A stretch of DNA of 64,000 nucleotides from positions 2,969,317 through 3,033,316 of the forward strand of contig CP067345.1 of assembly GCA_020641055.1 (NCBI GenBank). The letters run 5' to 3'. Every line of letters starts with the position of its first letter. The first letter of the stretch is position 1. Below the pieces are notes generated by a model. It did not search any database. It saw only the letters and a list, made by a program, of their open reading frames with translations, and was not told the origin of the DNA. The position numbers and the translations under genes are program-made. The DNA is from Clostridioides sp. ES-S-0010-02. Its GTDB lineage: Bacteria > Bacillota > Clostridia > Peptostreptococcales > Peptostreptococcaceae. Shown here in pieces: positions 33,210 through 41,621 of this stretch.

Positions 33210-34406
33210 ATGAATTATTCAAACAGAGTTAGTGCAATGCAAGCCTCTCCAATCAGAAAACTTGTTCCATTTGCACAAGCAGCAAAAGATAAAGGAATCA
33301 AAGTATATCACTTAAATATAGGTCAACCAGACATAAAAACTCCTCAAGGGTTTTTTGATGCTGTTAAAAACTTTGATAGCGAAGTTTTAGAATATGCTAC
33401 TTCTGAAGGTATTCCAGAATTATTAGAAGCACTTCAAAATTACTACAAAACTTACAACATGGATTTTGAAAAAGATGAATTATTAGTGACTAATGGTGGT
33501 AGTGAGGCTTTACTTTTCACTATGATGGCTGTTTGTGACCCAGGAGATAATTTATTAGTTCCAGAACCATTCTATACTAACTACAATGGATTTGGTCAAT
33601 GTGTAAACGTGGAAGTTAATGCTGTTACAACAAAAGCAGAAAACGGTTTCCACCTTCCATCAAAAGAAGAAATAGCTTCTAAGGTAGATGATAGAACTAA
33701 AGCTATAATTCTTTCTAACCCAGGAAATCCAACTGGTGCAATTTATACAAAAGAAGAACTTAATATCCTAGCTGAAATAGCTAAAGAAAAAAATCTATGG
33801 ATAATAGCAGACGAAGTTTATAGAGAATTTGTTTATGATGGACTTGAGTATACTAGCTGTGGTAACTTAGAAGGTGTACAAGACAGAGTTATAATAATAG
33901 ACAGTGTTTCTAAGAGATACAGTGCTTGTGGTGCTAGAATTGGTTCTATCGCTTGTAAAAATAAAGGTCTTATAGCTCAAATACTTAAATTGTGTCAAGG
34001 AAGACTTTGTGTTCCTACATTAGAACAAATAGGAGCTGTTGAATTATACAAAACTCCAGCTTCTTACTTCAAAGAGGTTAATGAAGAATACAAAAAAAGA
34101 AGAGACGTATTATACAATGAATTAATGAAAGTTGAAGGTGTTATATGTAAAAAACCAACTGGTGCATTCTATATAGTTGCTAAATTACCAGTTGAAAATG
34201 CAGAAGATTTCACAATCTGGATGTTAAAAGAGTTCAGTAAAAATAATGAAACTGTTATGGTTTGCCCTGCTGAAGGATTCTATGCTACTCCAGGTTTAGG
34301 ACGTGACGAAATAAGATTAGCTTACATCCTAAATGAAACTGACCTTCATAGAGCTGCTACATTATTAAAAGAAGGTTTAGAGCAATATGTAGCTTTACAC
34401 AAATAA
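33210..34406 (+). CDS. Class I PLP-dependent aminotransferase (aspartate aminotransferase-like)
   Basis: 398 residues. Class I/II fold with INIGQPD-like LNIGQPDIKTP, VTNGGSEALLFTM, LSNPGNPTGAIYTKEEL, IADEVYREFVYDG, the PLP-lysine motif SVSKRYSACGARIGS, and a C-terminal EIRLAYILN. The likely reaction is transfer of an amino group between aspartate or another amino acid and 2-oxoglutarate. Substrate not certain. SD AGGGGGT. Followed by a good terminator. Confidence 0.9.
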   Translation: MNYSNRVSAMQASPIRKLVPFAQAAKDKGIKVYHLNIGQPDIKTPQGFFDAVKNFDSEVLEYATSEGIPELLEALQNYYKTYNMDFEKDELLVTNGGSEALLFTMMAVCDPGDNLLVPEPFYTNYNGFGQCVNVEVNAVTTKAENGFHLPSKEEIASKVDDRTKAIILSNPGNPTGAIYTKEELNILAEIAKEKNLWIIADEVYREFVYDGLEYTSCGNLEGVQDRVIIIDSVSKRYSACGARIGSIACKNKGLIAQILKLCQGRLCVPTLEQIGAVELYKTPASYFKEVNEEYKKRRDVLYNELMKVEGVICKKPTGAFYIVAKLPVENAEDFTIWMLKEFSKNNETVMVCPAEGFYATPGLGRDEIRLAYILNETDLHRAATLLKEGLEQYVALHK

Positions 34407-34446
34407 ATTTTAAAAGTTTACTTTATGTAAATTTTATCAGATAAAA

Positions 34447-34485
34447 AGTCCCCTTTTCAACCAATATTTGAAAAGGGGATTTTTC
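34447..34485. terminator. Terminator between the aminotransferase and MarR genes
   Basis: AGTCCCCTTTTCAA pairs with TTGAAAAGGGGATTTTT around a nine-base loop. The T run follows on the plus strand, and the adjacent marR gene also ends against it, so it can serve both. Confidence 0.88.
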
Positions 34486-34493
34486 ATAGTTTT

Positions 34494-34946
34494 CTATCTA
34501 AATTCGTCTTTATTTAATATATATTGAAGAGTATTTATTGCTCCTAGATAGTTCTTTCTATCTTCTTCAGTTAGTCTAGAAAGCTTCTCTTCTAATCCAT
34601 CACTCAATTTATCCATAAAATCAGAAGCTATCTTATCTCCTTCTTCTGTAATATCAATTAAATACTTTCTTCTATCAACTAAATCTCTTTTTCTTGTTAC
34701 ATATTTCTTTTCTGTTAAATCATCTACCATACTAGTTAGACTGCCTTTTTCTATATTTAATTTAGAGCATAAATCAGTCATGCTTATTACTCCATAATTT
34801 CTTATAAATACTAATGCTCTTAATTGTGTTTTATTTACATTATAGTCTGGTGCGAATTTTTTTAGGTCTTCTAAATATAAGCTAGAATAAATCTTCGGAA
34901 ATGTTTTTACCAAAAAACTTATAGTATCTTTTACTACGTATTTCAT
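34494..34946 (-). CDS. MarR-family transcriptional regulator
   Basis: 150 residues. Winged helix at ~45-110: TQLRALVFIRNYGVISMTDL, SKLNIEKGSLTSMVDDLTEK, and wing RKRDLVDRRKYLIDITEEG, with helical dimer parts at both ends. Targets unknown; no transporter or enzyme gene is paired with it, and the 309-base gap upstream carries a possible small-RNA locus. Confidence 0.88.
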   Translation of the reverse strand: MKYVVKDTISFLVKTFPKIYSSLYLEDLKKFAPDYNVNKTQLRALVFIRNYGVISMTDLCSKLNIEKGSLTSMVDDLTEKKYVTRKRDLVDRRKYLIDITEEGDKIASDFMDKLSDGLEEKLSRLTEEDRKNYLGAINTLQYILNKDEFR

Positions 34947-35139
34947 ACAATCACCTCAGTTGTTTTAAAATTTATTAAATTATCTAACTAACTTATTTCA
35001 GTTTACATTAAAAATATTGCAAGTACAATAGTTTTTAAATAATGATTAAATTTAATTAGTAATCTTATTGTTTTTCTTATTTTTAATAATATTTCTCTGA
35101 TTAAATATTATTTATATAGCTATTTTATTAAATTCATGA

Positions 35140-35234
35140 TATAGTAAATAAGGAAGAACTCTTCACAGCGGTGAAGAGCAGACGCTAGCCCATTAAAATG
35201 GCTATCTTATTTATAAATAAGATAGCCATTTTTA
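35140..35234 (+). ncRNA. Possible short structured RNA, function unknown
   Basis: On the plus strand a -10-like TATAGT (35140-35145) is followed by an eight-pair hairpin CTCTTCAC-AGCG-GTGAAGAG (35159-35178), then a TAGCC-AT/ATGGCTA pairing (35186-35204) that competes with the terminator stem AATGGCTATCTTAT/ATAAGATAGCCATT (35195-35232), ending in TTTTT. This is the layout of an attenuator or a small RNA of about 85 bases. No plus-strand gene follows before the convergent purB, so a leader role is unlikely. No known RNA family was recognised. Confidence 0.35.
35195..35232. terminator. Bidirectional terminator after purB
   Basis: AAAATGGCTATCTTAT pairs perfectly with ATAAGATAGCCATTTT around a short loop, and T runs follow in both directions. 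It lies 24 bases after the purB stop. Confidence 0.88.
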
Positions 35235-35255
35235 ATTATATTTTATCTATAAAAC

Positions 35256-36701
35256 TTACACTCTTAAATCCACATCTACTTTTCCTAAATCTTCTTTATA
35301 ATCTTTTATAGCTGGTTCTACAACTTCATTTACAAATTCTACAACTTGTTCTGGAGCTCTACCTATAAAGTTTTTTGGGTCCATTATAGATAATATTTCT
35401 TCCTTACTCATTTTAAATGAATCATCATTCATTATAAGCTCAATTAAATTATTATCTTTACCTTCATGTTTAACTCTATAAGCAGCTTTCATAGAATATT
35501 CTCTTATTATCTCATGTAATTCCTGTCTATCTCCACCTCTTTTTACAGCTTCCATAAGTATTGTTTCTGTAGCCATAAAAGGAAGTTCTTCATTTACACG
35601 TTTATTTATCATATTTTCATATACTACTAACCCATCAGTTACATTTATACCTATTTCAAGTATAGCATCTGCTGCCATAAAAGCTTGAGGTATAGCTAAT
35701 CTTTTATTGGCTGAGTCATCTAATGTTCTCTCTAACCATTGAGTAGCCTGTACCATTGCAGGGCTTATAGATTCAGATATTATATATTTAGATAAAGAAG
35801 CTATTCTTTCACTTCTCATTGGATTTCTTTTATAAGCCATTGCTGATGAACCTATTTGATTTTTTTCAAATGGCTCTTCTAATTCTTTTAGACTTTGTAA
35901 AAGTCTTATGTCATTAGTCATTTTATGCATACTTTGAGCTATTCCTGATAATACACTTATTACTTGATAGTCCAGCTTTCTAGTGTATGTTTGTCCACTT
36001 ACTGCATAAGAAGAACTATATCCCATTTTGTTACAGATTTTCTTATCTAACTCTTTTACTTTTTCATGGTCTCCTTCAAATAAACTTAAAAAACTTGCTT
36101 GAGTCCCAGTAGTCCCTTTAACTCCTCTTAATTTCATATTGTCTATTCTATAATTTAAGTCTTCTAAATCAAGAATTAAATCTTGAGCCCACAAACAAGC
36201 TCTTTTCCCTACTGTTGTAAGTTGTGCTGCTTGAAAGTGCGTAAAACCAAGAGCTGGCATATCCTTATACTTAAGTGCAAATTCTTTTAAGTTGTTTATC
36301 AAATTTACAAGCTTTACTCTTAAAAGTTTTAGAGCTTCATTCATTTGTACAACATCTGTATTATCTCCAACATAAGCAGATGTTGCTCCTAAATGAATGA
36401 TTCCTTTAGCTTTTTCACATTGTAAACCATACGCTTTTACATGAGACATTACATCATGTCTTACTTCTTTTTCTATTTTTCTAGCTTCATCAAAATTTAT
36501 ATTATCTATATTAGCTCTTAACTCATCTAATTGTTCTTCAGTTATATTGATTCCTAACTCATGCTCGCCTTCAGCAAGAGCAACCCATAATCTTCTCCAT
36601 GTAGAAAATTTAAATTGTGGAGAAAATATATAACTCATATCTTTACTACAGTATCTATCTGTAAGCGGATTTGAGTACGTAGTATATTTGTTATCTATCA
36701 T
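35256..36701 (-). CDS. purB: Adenylosuccinate lyase
   Basis: 481 residues. Fumarase/aspartase superfamily enzyme that splits adenylosuccinate to AMP and fumarate and also acts at the SAICAR step of purine synthesis. The signature SSAMAYKRNPMRSE is present, along with HLGATSAYVGDNTD, TGTQASFLSLFEGDHE and TQWLERTLDDSANKR. Length is normal. Alone, with GGTGCTA-type weak SD (GAAGGTGC) before the ATG and a terminator after. Confidence 0.95.
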   Translation of the reverse strand: MIDNKYTTYSNPLTDRYCSKDMSYIFSPQFKFSTWRRLWVALAEGEHELGINITEEQLDELRANIDNINFDEARKIEKEVRHDVMSHVKAYGLQCEKAKGIIHLGATSAYVGDNTDVVQMNEALKLLRVKLVNLINNLKEFALKYKDMPALGFTHFQAAQLTTVGKRACLWAQDLILDLEDLNYRIDNMKLRGVKGTTGTQASFLSLFEGDHEKVKELDKKICNKMGYSSSYAVSGQTYTRKLDYQVISVLSGIAQSMHKMTNDIRLLQSLKELEEPFEKNQIGSSAMAYKRNPMRSERIASLSKYIISESISPAMVQATQWLERTLDDSANKRLAIPQAFMAADAILEIGINVTDGLVVYENMINKRVNEELPFMATETILMEAVKRGGDRQELHEIIREYSMKAAYRVKHEGKDNNLIELIMNDDSFKMSKEEILSIMDPKNFIGRAPEQVVEFVNEVVEPAIKDYKEDLGKVDVDLRV

Positions 36702-36841
36702 TATATTAGCACCTTCCTTAAATCTTTTGTTGTATAGTTATTATGTACATATTAGTACATAAATAATTATATATAATTTTACGAACTATAACAAGGCTTT
36801 TTTATTTTTTGTTCATATTTATATAGATTATTTTTTATGTG

Positions 36842-37753
36842 CTAATATTTTTTATTTATATCTAGATTATCTTTTTCAATTAAATAATCCACAATCTCGC
36901 TATCAACAAAATTCAATACATATTTATACCTAATTGCATAGTATTTATCACTCCAGCCAAGTTGATTTTTTACGTCACTCTCATCTGCCCCAAGTCTTAA
37001 ACTTATTGCTGCAAATGAATGTCTAAAGTCTCTTGCTGAATATTGAGAAAGTCCTGCTAAATCTAATGCTTTTTTTACTATCAATCTGACATTTCTATCT
37101 GTTATAGAATTGCTTTTTTGAGTTGTAAAAATAAAATCATCATTAGGTATTATTACTTCTGGAAGTCCAGAATAGTTTCTGTAGTCTTCTAAAAGCCTAA
37201 AAAAGTATGGATGTAACTTTACTACTCTCTCTTTTCTTCCCTTTCCTAGTCTAACATACGAGTTATCGTTTTCATCTACCATAAGGTCTTTCCACTTTAA
37301 GCTAACTAATTCATTTAATAAACACCCAGTAGTAACTAGACAGACTATTATCACTCTATCTCTTATATTCAGTTTTGGCAAAATACCTATAAGCTTATTT
37401 ATTTCCTGTATGCTTAAAACATCATCCTTTGTCTTTATTCTAGTTACTGTTGGTTTTTCTACATGTCTAAATGGATTTATATCTATATATCCTTCTTTTT
37501 TTAAGAAGTTGTAAAAACTATGTAAATAACTATATATCTTTTCACAAGTTGATTTTGCATATTTGGTTTGTATATAGTCCACAAAATTTTTACAATCTTC
37601 TTTTGTTACATAAATTAATTCCTTTCCTTTTAGAAACTCTTTAAATAACATAACCTTTGATAAATAATCGTGTTTTGTATTTGGGTTTAATTTTGTAGAA
37701 AAAACATTAAAAGTTTCATACTCATAATCATCCAATATTTTCGTACTATACAT
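36842..37753 (-). CDS. Tyrosine recombinase (XerC/XerD-like)
   Basis: 303 residues from the ATG at 37753, with AAAGGAG upstream. N-terminal SAM-like DNA-binding domain (to ~100), then the catalytic domain with Box I (the TTGCLLNELVSLKWKDL region; the catalytic Arg position appears as Asn-Glu), Box II ARDFRHSFAAISLRLGA (H-x-x-R type), and a DKYYAIRYKYVL tail with the Tyr. The usual Arg in CLRNSEL is here LLNELV, so the first catalytic Arg is uncertain. No att sites or mobile cargo are beside it; dimer resolution or a degenerate role is possible. Confidence 0.75.
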   Translation of the reverse strand: MYSTKILDDYEYETFNVFSTKLNPNTKHDYLSKVMLFKEFLKGKELIYVTKEDCKNFVDYIQTKYAKSTCEKIYSYLHSFYNFLKKEGYIDINPFRHVEKPTVTRIKTKDDVLSIQEINKLIGILPKLNIRDRVIIVCLVTTGCLLNELVSLKWKDLMVDENDNSYVRLGKGRKERVVKLHPYFFRLLEDYRNYSGLPEVIIPNDDFIFTTQKSNSITDRNVRLIVKKALDLAGLSQYSARDFRHSFAAISLRLGADESDVKNQLGWSDKYYAIRYKYVLNFVDSEIVDYLIEKDNLDINKKY

Positions 37754-38008
37754 AATAACTCCTTTCCTTTTCATAAAATAAAATAGTTATACTTTTACTA
37801 TACCATATATTTCCCCCTCATATATACCCCTTATTCAATAGACAAGTTTCAAGTTTATGATTTTAAATTATGAAGGTTTTATGAAAATATCAATCTTCCA
37901 TTGTGCACTACACAGTACTATGGTATTATAAGTTAGTAAAAGATGGCATATTTTATTAATCTTTGAATAAAATATGCTACTATAAATTTGTATTGGAGGT
38001 ATTTAAAT

Positions 38009-38833
38009 TTGGAAACATTTAGTTTGCTTGAAGTTTTTAAAGCAGTCATTTTGGGAATAGTTCAAGGAATTACAGAATGGCTACCAGTAAGTAGTACAGG
38101 GCATATGATATTAGTTGATGAATTTATAAAATTGAATTTTTCATCTACATTTATAAATACATTTTTAGTTGTAATTCAATTTGGTTCAATATTGGCTGTA
38201 CTTGTTATATTTTTTAGGAAGTTAAATCCTTTTGATAGTGCAAAAAATACTAAACAAAAAAAAGAAACAGTTCGCTTATGGCTTAAGGTTATAATTGCAG
38301 TTATACCATCTGGAGTTATTGGTATACTGTTTGAGGATGATATAGACAGATTATTCTTCAATTCAACAGTAGTTGCAATTGCTCTTATTGTATATGGTAT
38401 AATAATGATAGGACTTGAAAATAGAAATAAAAGACCAAAATATAAAGATTTTTCTCAAGTTACATATAAACTAGCTCTTTGTATAGGTTTATTCCAATGT
38501 CTAGCTCTTATTCCAGGTACATCTAGATCTGGTTCAACTATAATCGGTGCAGTATTACTTGGTACTTCTAGATACGTAGCAGCAGAATTTTCATTCTTCT
38601 TAGCTATTCCTACAATGCTTGGAGCTAGTGCATTAAAACTTTTAAAAGCTGGGTTTGGATTTACTGGATTTGAATGGCTTATTTTAGGTGTTGGCTCTGT
38701 AGTAGCTTTTATAGTTTCAATCGTAGTTATTAAGTTTTTTATGGATTATATCAAAAAACACGATTTCAAAGTCTTTGGCTATTATAGAATAATTTTGGGT
38801 ATAGTTGTTCTTGGTTATTTCTTTTTATTCTAG
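38009..38833 (+). CDS. uppP: Undecaprenyl-diphosphatase
   Basis: 274 residues from TTG at 38009, eight bases after GGAGGT; earlier in-frame codons contain that SD. Eight hydrophobic helices and both BacA motifs are intact: GITEWLPVSSTGHMIL near the start and PGTSRSGSTI in the middle. It recycles undecaprenyl diphosphate to the monophosphate for cell-wall lipid carriers and gives bacitracin tolerance. The signal peptidase gene follows after 39 bases. Confidence 0.93.
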   Translation: METFSLLEVFKAVILGIVQGITEWLPVSSTGHMILVDEFIKLNFSSTFINTFLVVIQFGSILAVLVIFFRKLNPFDSAKNTKQKKETVRLWLKVIIAVIPSGVIGILFEDDIDRLFFNSTVVAIALIVYGIIMIGLENRNKRPKYKDFSQVTYKLALCIGLFQCLALIPGTSRSGSTIIGAVLLGTSRYVAAEFSFFLAIPTMLGASALKLLKAGFGFTGFEWLILGVGSVVAFIVSIVVIKFFMDYIKKHDFKVFGYYRIILGIVVLGYFFLF

Positions 38834-38872
38834 AGTATTTTAATTTAATGACAAATGATAAGGAGAAAAATT

Positions 38873-39403
38873 ATGAGTGTTAAAAAGGAAATATTTGATT
38901 GGATTAAGTCAATAGCCATGGCTATTGTACTTGCATTTGTAATATTACAATTTATAAGACCTTCTATTGTTAGTGGAGAATCAATGTATCCTACTTTAGA
39001 TGATAAAGACTATCTAATTTTAAATAGAATATCATATAAAGTTGGTAAACCTGAAAAAGGTGATATTGTAGTTTTTAAAACTAATTTAGTTGATGGAGAT
39101 ACTGGAAAGAAAAAAGATTTAATAAAGAGAGTTATAGCTACTGAAGGTGACAGTATAAAAATATCAAATTCTAAAGTATATGTAAATGGCAAATTACTAA
39201 CCGAACCATATATACATAATAATTATACTTCTGGAGATATAGACACAGTTGTTCCAGAAGGAAAGTTATTTGCAATGGGTGATAACAGAGAAAATAGTAA
39301 TGATAGTAGATCCCCAGATGTAGGTATGGTTGATGAAGACGAAATTCTTGGTAAGGTCATGGTAAGGTTATTACCTTTTGATAATATTGGAAAAGTAAGT
39401 TAA
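38873..39403 (+). CDS. lepB: Signal peptidase I
   Basis: 176 residues from the ATG at 38873, behind AAGGAG. One N-terminal membrane helix (SIAMAIVLAFVILQFI), then box B with catalytic Ser in SGESMYPTL, box D with catalytic Lys in LIKRVIATEGD, and box E GDNRENSNDSR. It removes signal peptides of exported proteins at the membrane outer face. Probably in an operon with uppP. Confidence 0.94.
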   Translation: MSVKKEIFDWIKSIAMAIVLAFVILQFIRPSIVSGESMYPTLDDKDYLILNRISYKVGKPEKGDIVVFKTNLVDGDTGKKKDLIKRVIATEGDSIKISNSKVYVNGKLLTEPYIHNNYTSGDIDTVVPEGKLFAMGDNRENSNDSRSPDVGMVDEDEILGKVMVRLLPFDNIGKVS

Positions 39404-39409
39404 AAAAAT

Positions 39410-39456
39410 AAGAGACTGAGTTGGTAATATTTATTCTACACAATTCAGTCTCTTTT
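39410..39456. terminator. Terminator between lepB and the helicase-like gene
   Basis: AAGAGACTGA-G-TTG pairs with CAA-TTCAGTCTCTT around an AT loop and is followed by TTAATTTTTTG. Flanking genes converge on it. Confidence 0.85.
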
Positions 39457-39480
39457 AATTTTTTGAATTCAAAATATGTT

Positions 39481-41268
39481 TTATTCCCTATCTTCTTTTG
39501 ATTCTGTAATAATTCTTATTATATCACTTGCATCTTCATTAAAGGTTGTTACTATACTTAGATAGTCAGTGGCCCTGCTCATAGCCAAATAAACCTTATT
39601 TAAATCACCTACAAAGTCATTTACTTGATAATCTTGCTCTGTATCATTTATTGTTTGATTATACAACATTTCTAACTCACATATTATTATCGCTTTATAT
39701 TCTAAATTCTTTATTGTATATATATTTGCTATTGTCGTTCCTATCTTCTTACTTATGTTTGTTAAGTTATCTTCTGCACATATATAAGGAATTTGTGCTT
39801 CTTCTAATGCCTTTTTTAACATGTATTGAAAATAAATAGTTTTTCCACTTTTTAATTTCTTCTTATTATAAGGATATACAATAGCAACTTCAGAATAATC
39901 AAGACCTTTTTTGCTTATTAAATATTCGATTTCCCATATTACAGAACTTATTTGGTCATCTAAATCACTTACTTTTATTATATCAACCGACTTATTACCA
40001 CCTCTAAGTGCTTTTGTATTAAAAAAAGTATTAAACTTTGTATTAGGTCTTAATTCATTAATATAAGCGTTAGAATTATTGGAAAAATTATTTGTAAAAT
40101 CAACAATTTCTTTAGCTTGCCTATAATTTTTATTTAATATTATTTTATCATCAAACTCTATATTGCTGTATAGTTTCCTAAATATATTTAGTCTATTAAA
40201 GATATTTAAAGAGTTACAAGAATACACATTAAATATGAATTTTGTTTTATATAAAAACTCTCTTATAAAATCTATTTCATAATCTAAAAAACTTTCTGCT
40301 TCATCAATAAAAATCGCCTTAAACATATTTTTATTCTTTATAATGTTTTGTGCTTGCTTTACAAGATTATTAAATGTTTTTTCATAATCATTTTTTAACA
40401 TATTATAGTCAATAATTAGATTATATTTTTTAGCTAATTTAAATATAAAGGAACTAAATGTATGAACTTCTAAATTGTTATTGTCTTTATATAATAATTC
40501 TATTCTTTCTCGAAGTTCATTACATAGTTGTTTTGTATGTGTAAATATTAGTAACTTATGATGTGGATATACTTTTGCCAGTTTTATAGCTCTAGAAAGC
40601 ATATTTGCCGTTTTTCCTATACCAGAACCGCCTTCAATAAGTGTATTTCCATATTTAATAGAAATAGCATCTTTAATTTGAATTTCTTCCATCATAGTTG
40701 CTGTATACTTATAGTCATCATTATAGAAGGAAATTTTTTTAAATTTTTCGTTTAGGTGAAGTGTGTCATTTATTATATAGTATTCTGAACATATATCTAA
40801 TAAAAATAAATTTAAATTTATTTCATCATTTTTTTCCTTAAGATATTCATCCAGTGAAGCACTAGCCATTATATCTTGAAGCTTATTTTTATCTATTATA
40901 TTATTATTCACAAATTCTTCAAACTCATAAGCTTCGTCTACTTCAACATATGGCATAATGTAAACATAGTTATAGCTTATATTTCTATTCTTTTGTCCCA
41001 TTTTTAGTTTCAAAAGCTCATATTCCTCATGCATAACTTCAAGTAACTCTTCTTCCAAAATAAAATATATGTCTTCTGTTGTATCCATAAATTTTATAAA
41101 TAAAATTTTTCCATCTTTTACATACAACAAGTCAGTATTTATTCCTTTAAAAGGAGTAACTTTTGGCACTACTTTAACGTCCTTATTGATATTTTCGTAA
41201 AATACTTTCTCGAATTCTTTCAATTTCAGGGCGTCTAACTGAGAGTTTATATTTATGTATTGGCTCAC
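39481..41268 (-). CDS. Divergent superfamily 1 helicase-like ATPase
   Basis: 595 residues. Walker A GGSGIGKT at 213-220; a Walker B-like AIFIDEAESFLDYE near 315 and a C-terminal VYLAMSRATDYLSIVT that matches UvrD motif VI in place. The first ~180 residues are not helicase-like and may be a nuclease- or protein-interaction domain (INTDLLYVKDGKILFIKF); no catalytic residues are clear. SF1 proteins of this size with a N-terminal extra domain include HelD/NERD-type and RNAP-associated translocases. I cannot choose between them. Single-gene unit; SD GGAGGTAATAT. Confidence 0.65.
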   Translation of the reverse strand: MSQYININSQLDALKLKEFEKVFYENINKDVKVVPKVTPFKGINTDLLYVKDGKILFIKFMDTTEDIYFILEEELLEVMHEEYELLKLKMGQKNRNISYNYVYIMPYVEVDEAYEFEEFVNNNIIDKNKLQDIMASASLDEYLKEKNDEINLNLFLLDICSEYYIINDTLHLNEKFKKISFYNDDYKYTATMMEEIQIKDAISIKYGNTLIEGGSGIGKTANMLSRAIKLAKVYPHHKLLIFTHTKQLCNELRERIELLYKDNNNLEVHTFSSFIFKLAKKYNLIIDYNMLKNDYEKTFNNLVKQAQNIIKNKNMFKAIFIDEAESFLDYEIDFIREFLYKTKFIFNVYSCNSLNIFNRLNIFRKLYSNIEFDDKIILNKNYRQAKEIVDFTNNFSNNSNAYINELRPNTKFNTFFNTKALRGGNKSVDIIKVSDLDDQISSVIWEIEYLISKKGLDYSEVAIVYPYNKKKLKSGKTIYFQYMLKKALEEAQIPYICAEDNLTNISKKIGTTIANIYTIKNLEYKAIIICELEMLYNQTINDTEQDYQVNDFVGDLNKVYLAMSRATDYLSIVTTFNEDASDIIRIITESKEDRE

Positions 41269-41573
41269 TTATATTACCTCCTTCTGTTATAACTAATTAT
41301 ACCATTTTAAACTATATTTTTATATATACTTTTTATAGGCAAATTTCGTAAACAAATTCAAAATAAGTACAAATAAATACAAAACTATTAAAGAAAAATT
41401 GCAATAAGTATAGATATATATAAATATAAAATTCTTTATGATAAGCACTGACAAAATAAACTTCAGAATTATTTTTTTAAATAATAAATAAAATCTACTC
41501 TAAAAAGGTAAAATTTCTTTAACTAGTGACTTATATTACTTAATTATATAAAAATTAACGAACAAAAAATTTT
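41269..41573. other. Intergenic region upstream of the helicase-like gene
   Basis: About 305 bases of high AT. Nothing beyond likely promoter elements was recognised; no coding frame with an SD and no strong hairpin except the terminator that follows at 41574. Confidence 0.35.
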
Positions 41574-41614
41574 AAAACCTGCTAAAAAATAATTCATTCA
41601 TATTAGCAGGTTTT
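41574..41614 (-). terminator. Terminator of the diguanylate cyclase gene
   Basis: On the minus strand AAAACCTGCTAA pairs with TTAGCAGGTTTT around a 17-base loop and is followed by AAAATTTTTTG. It begins eight bases after the stop codon. Confidence 0.88.
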
Positions 41615-41621
41615 ATTTAAA

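Noticed and set aside
35140-35234. Known riboswitch (c-di-GMP, TPP, preQ1, fluoride, guanidine)
   Set aside because: None of the conserved core sequences I know for these families is present; kept only as an unassigned structured RNA.
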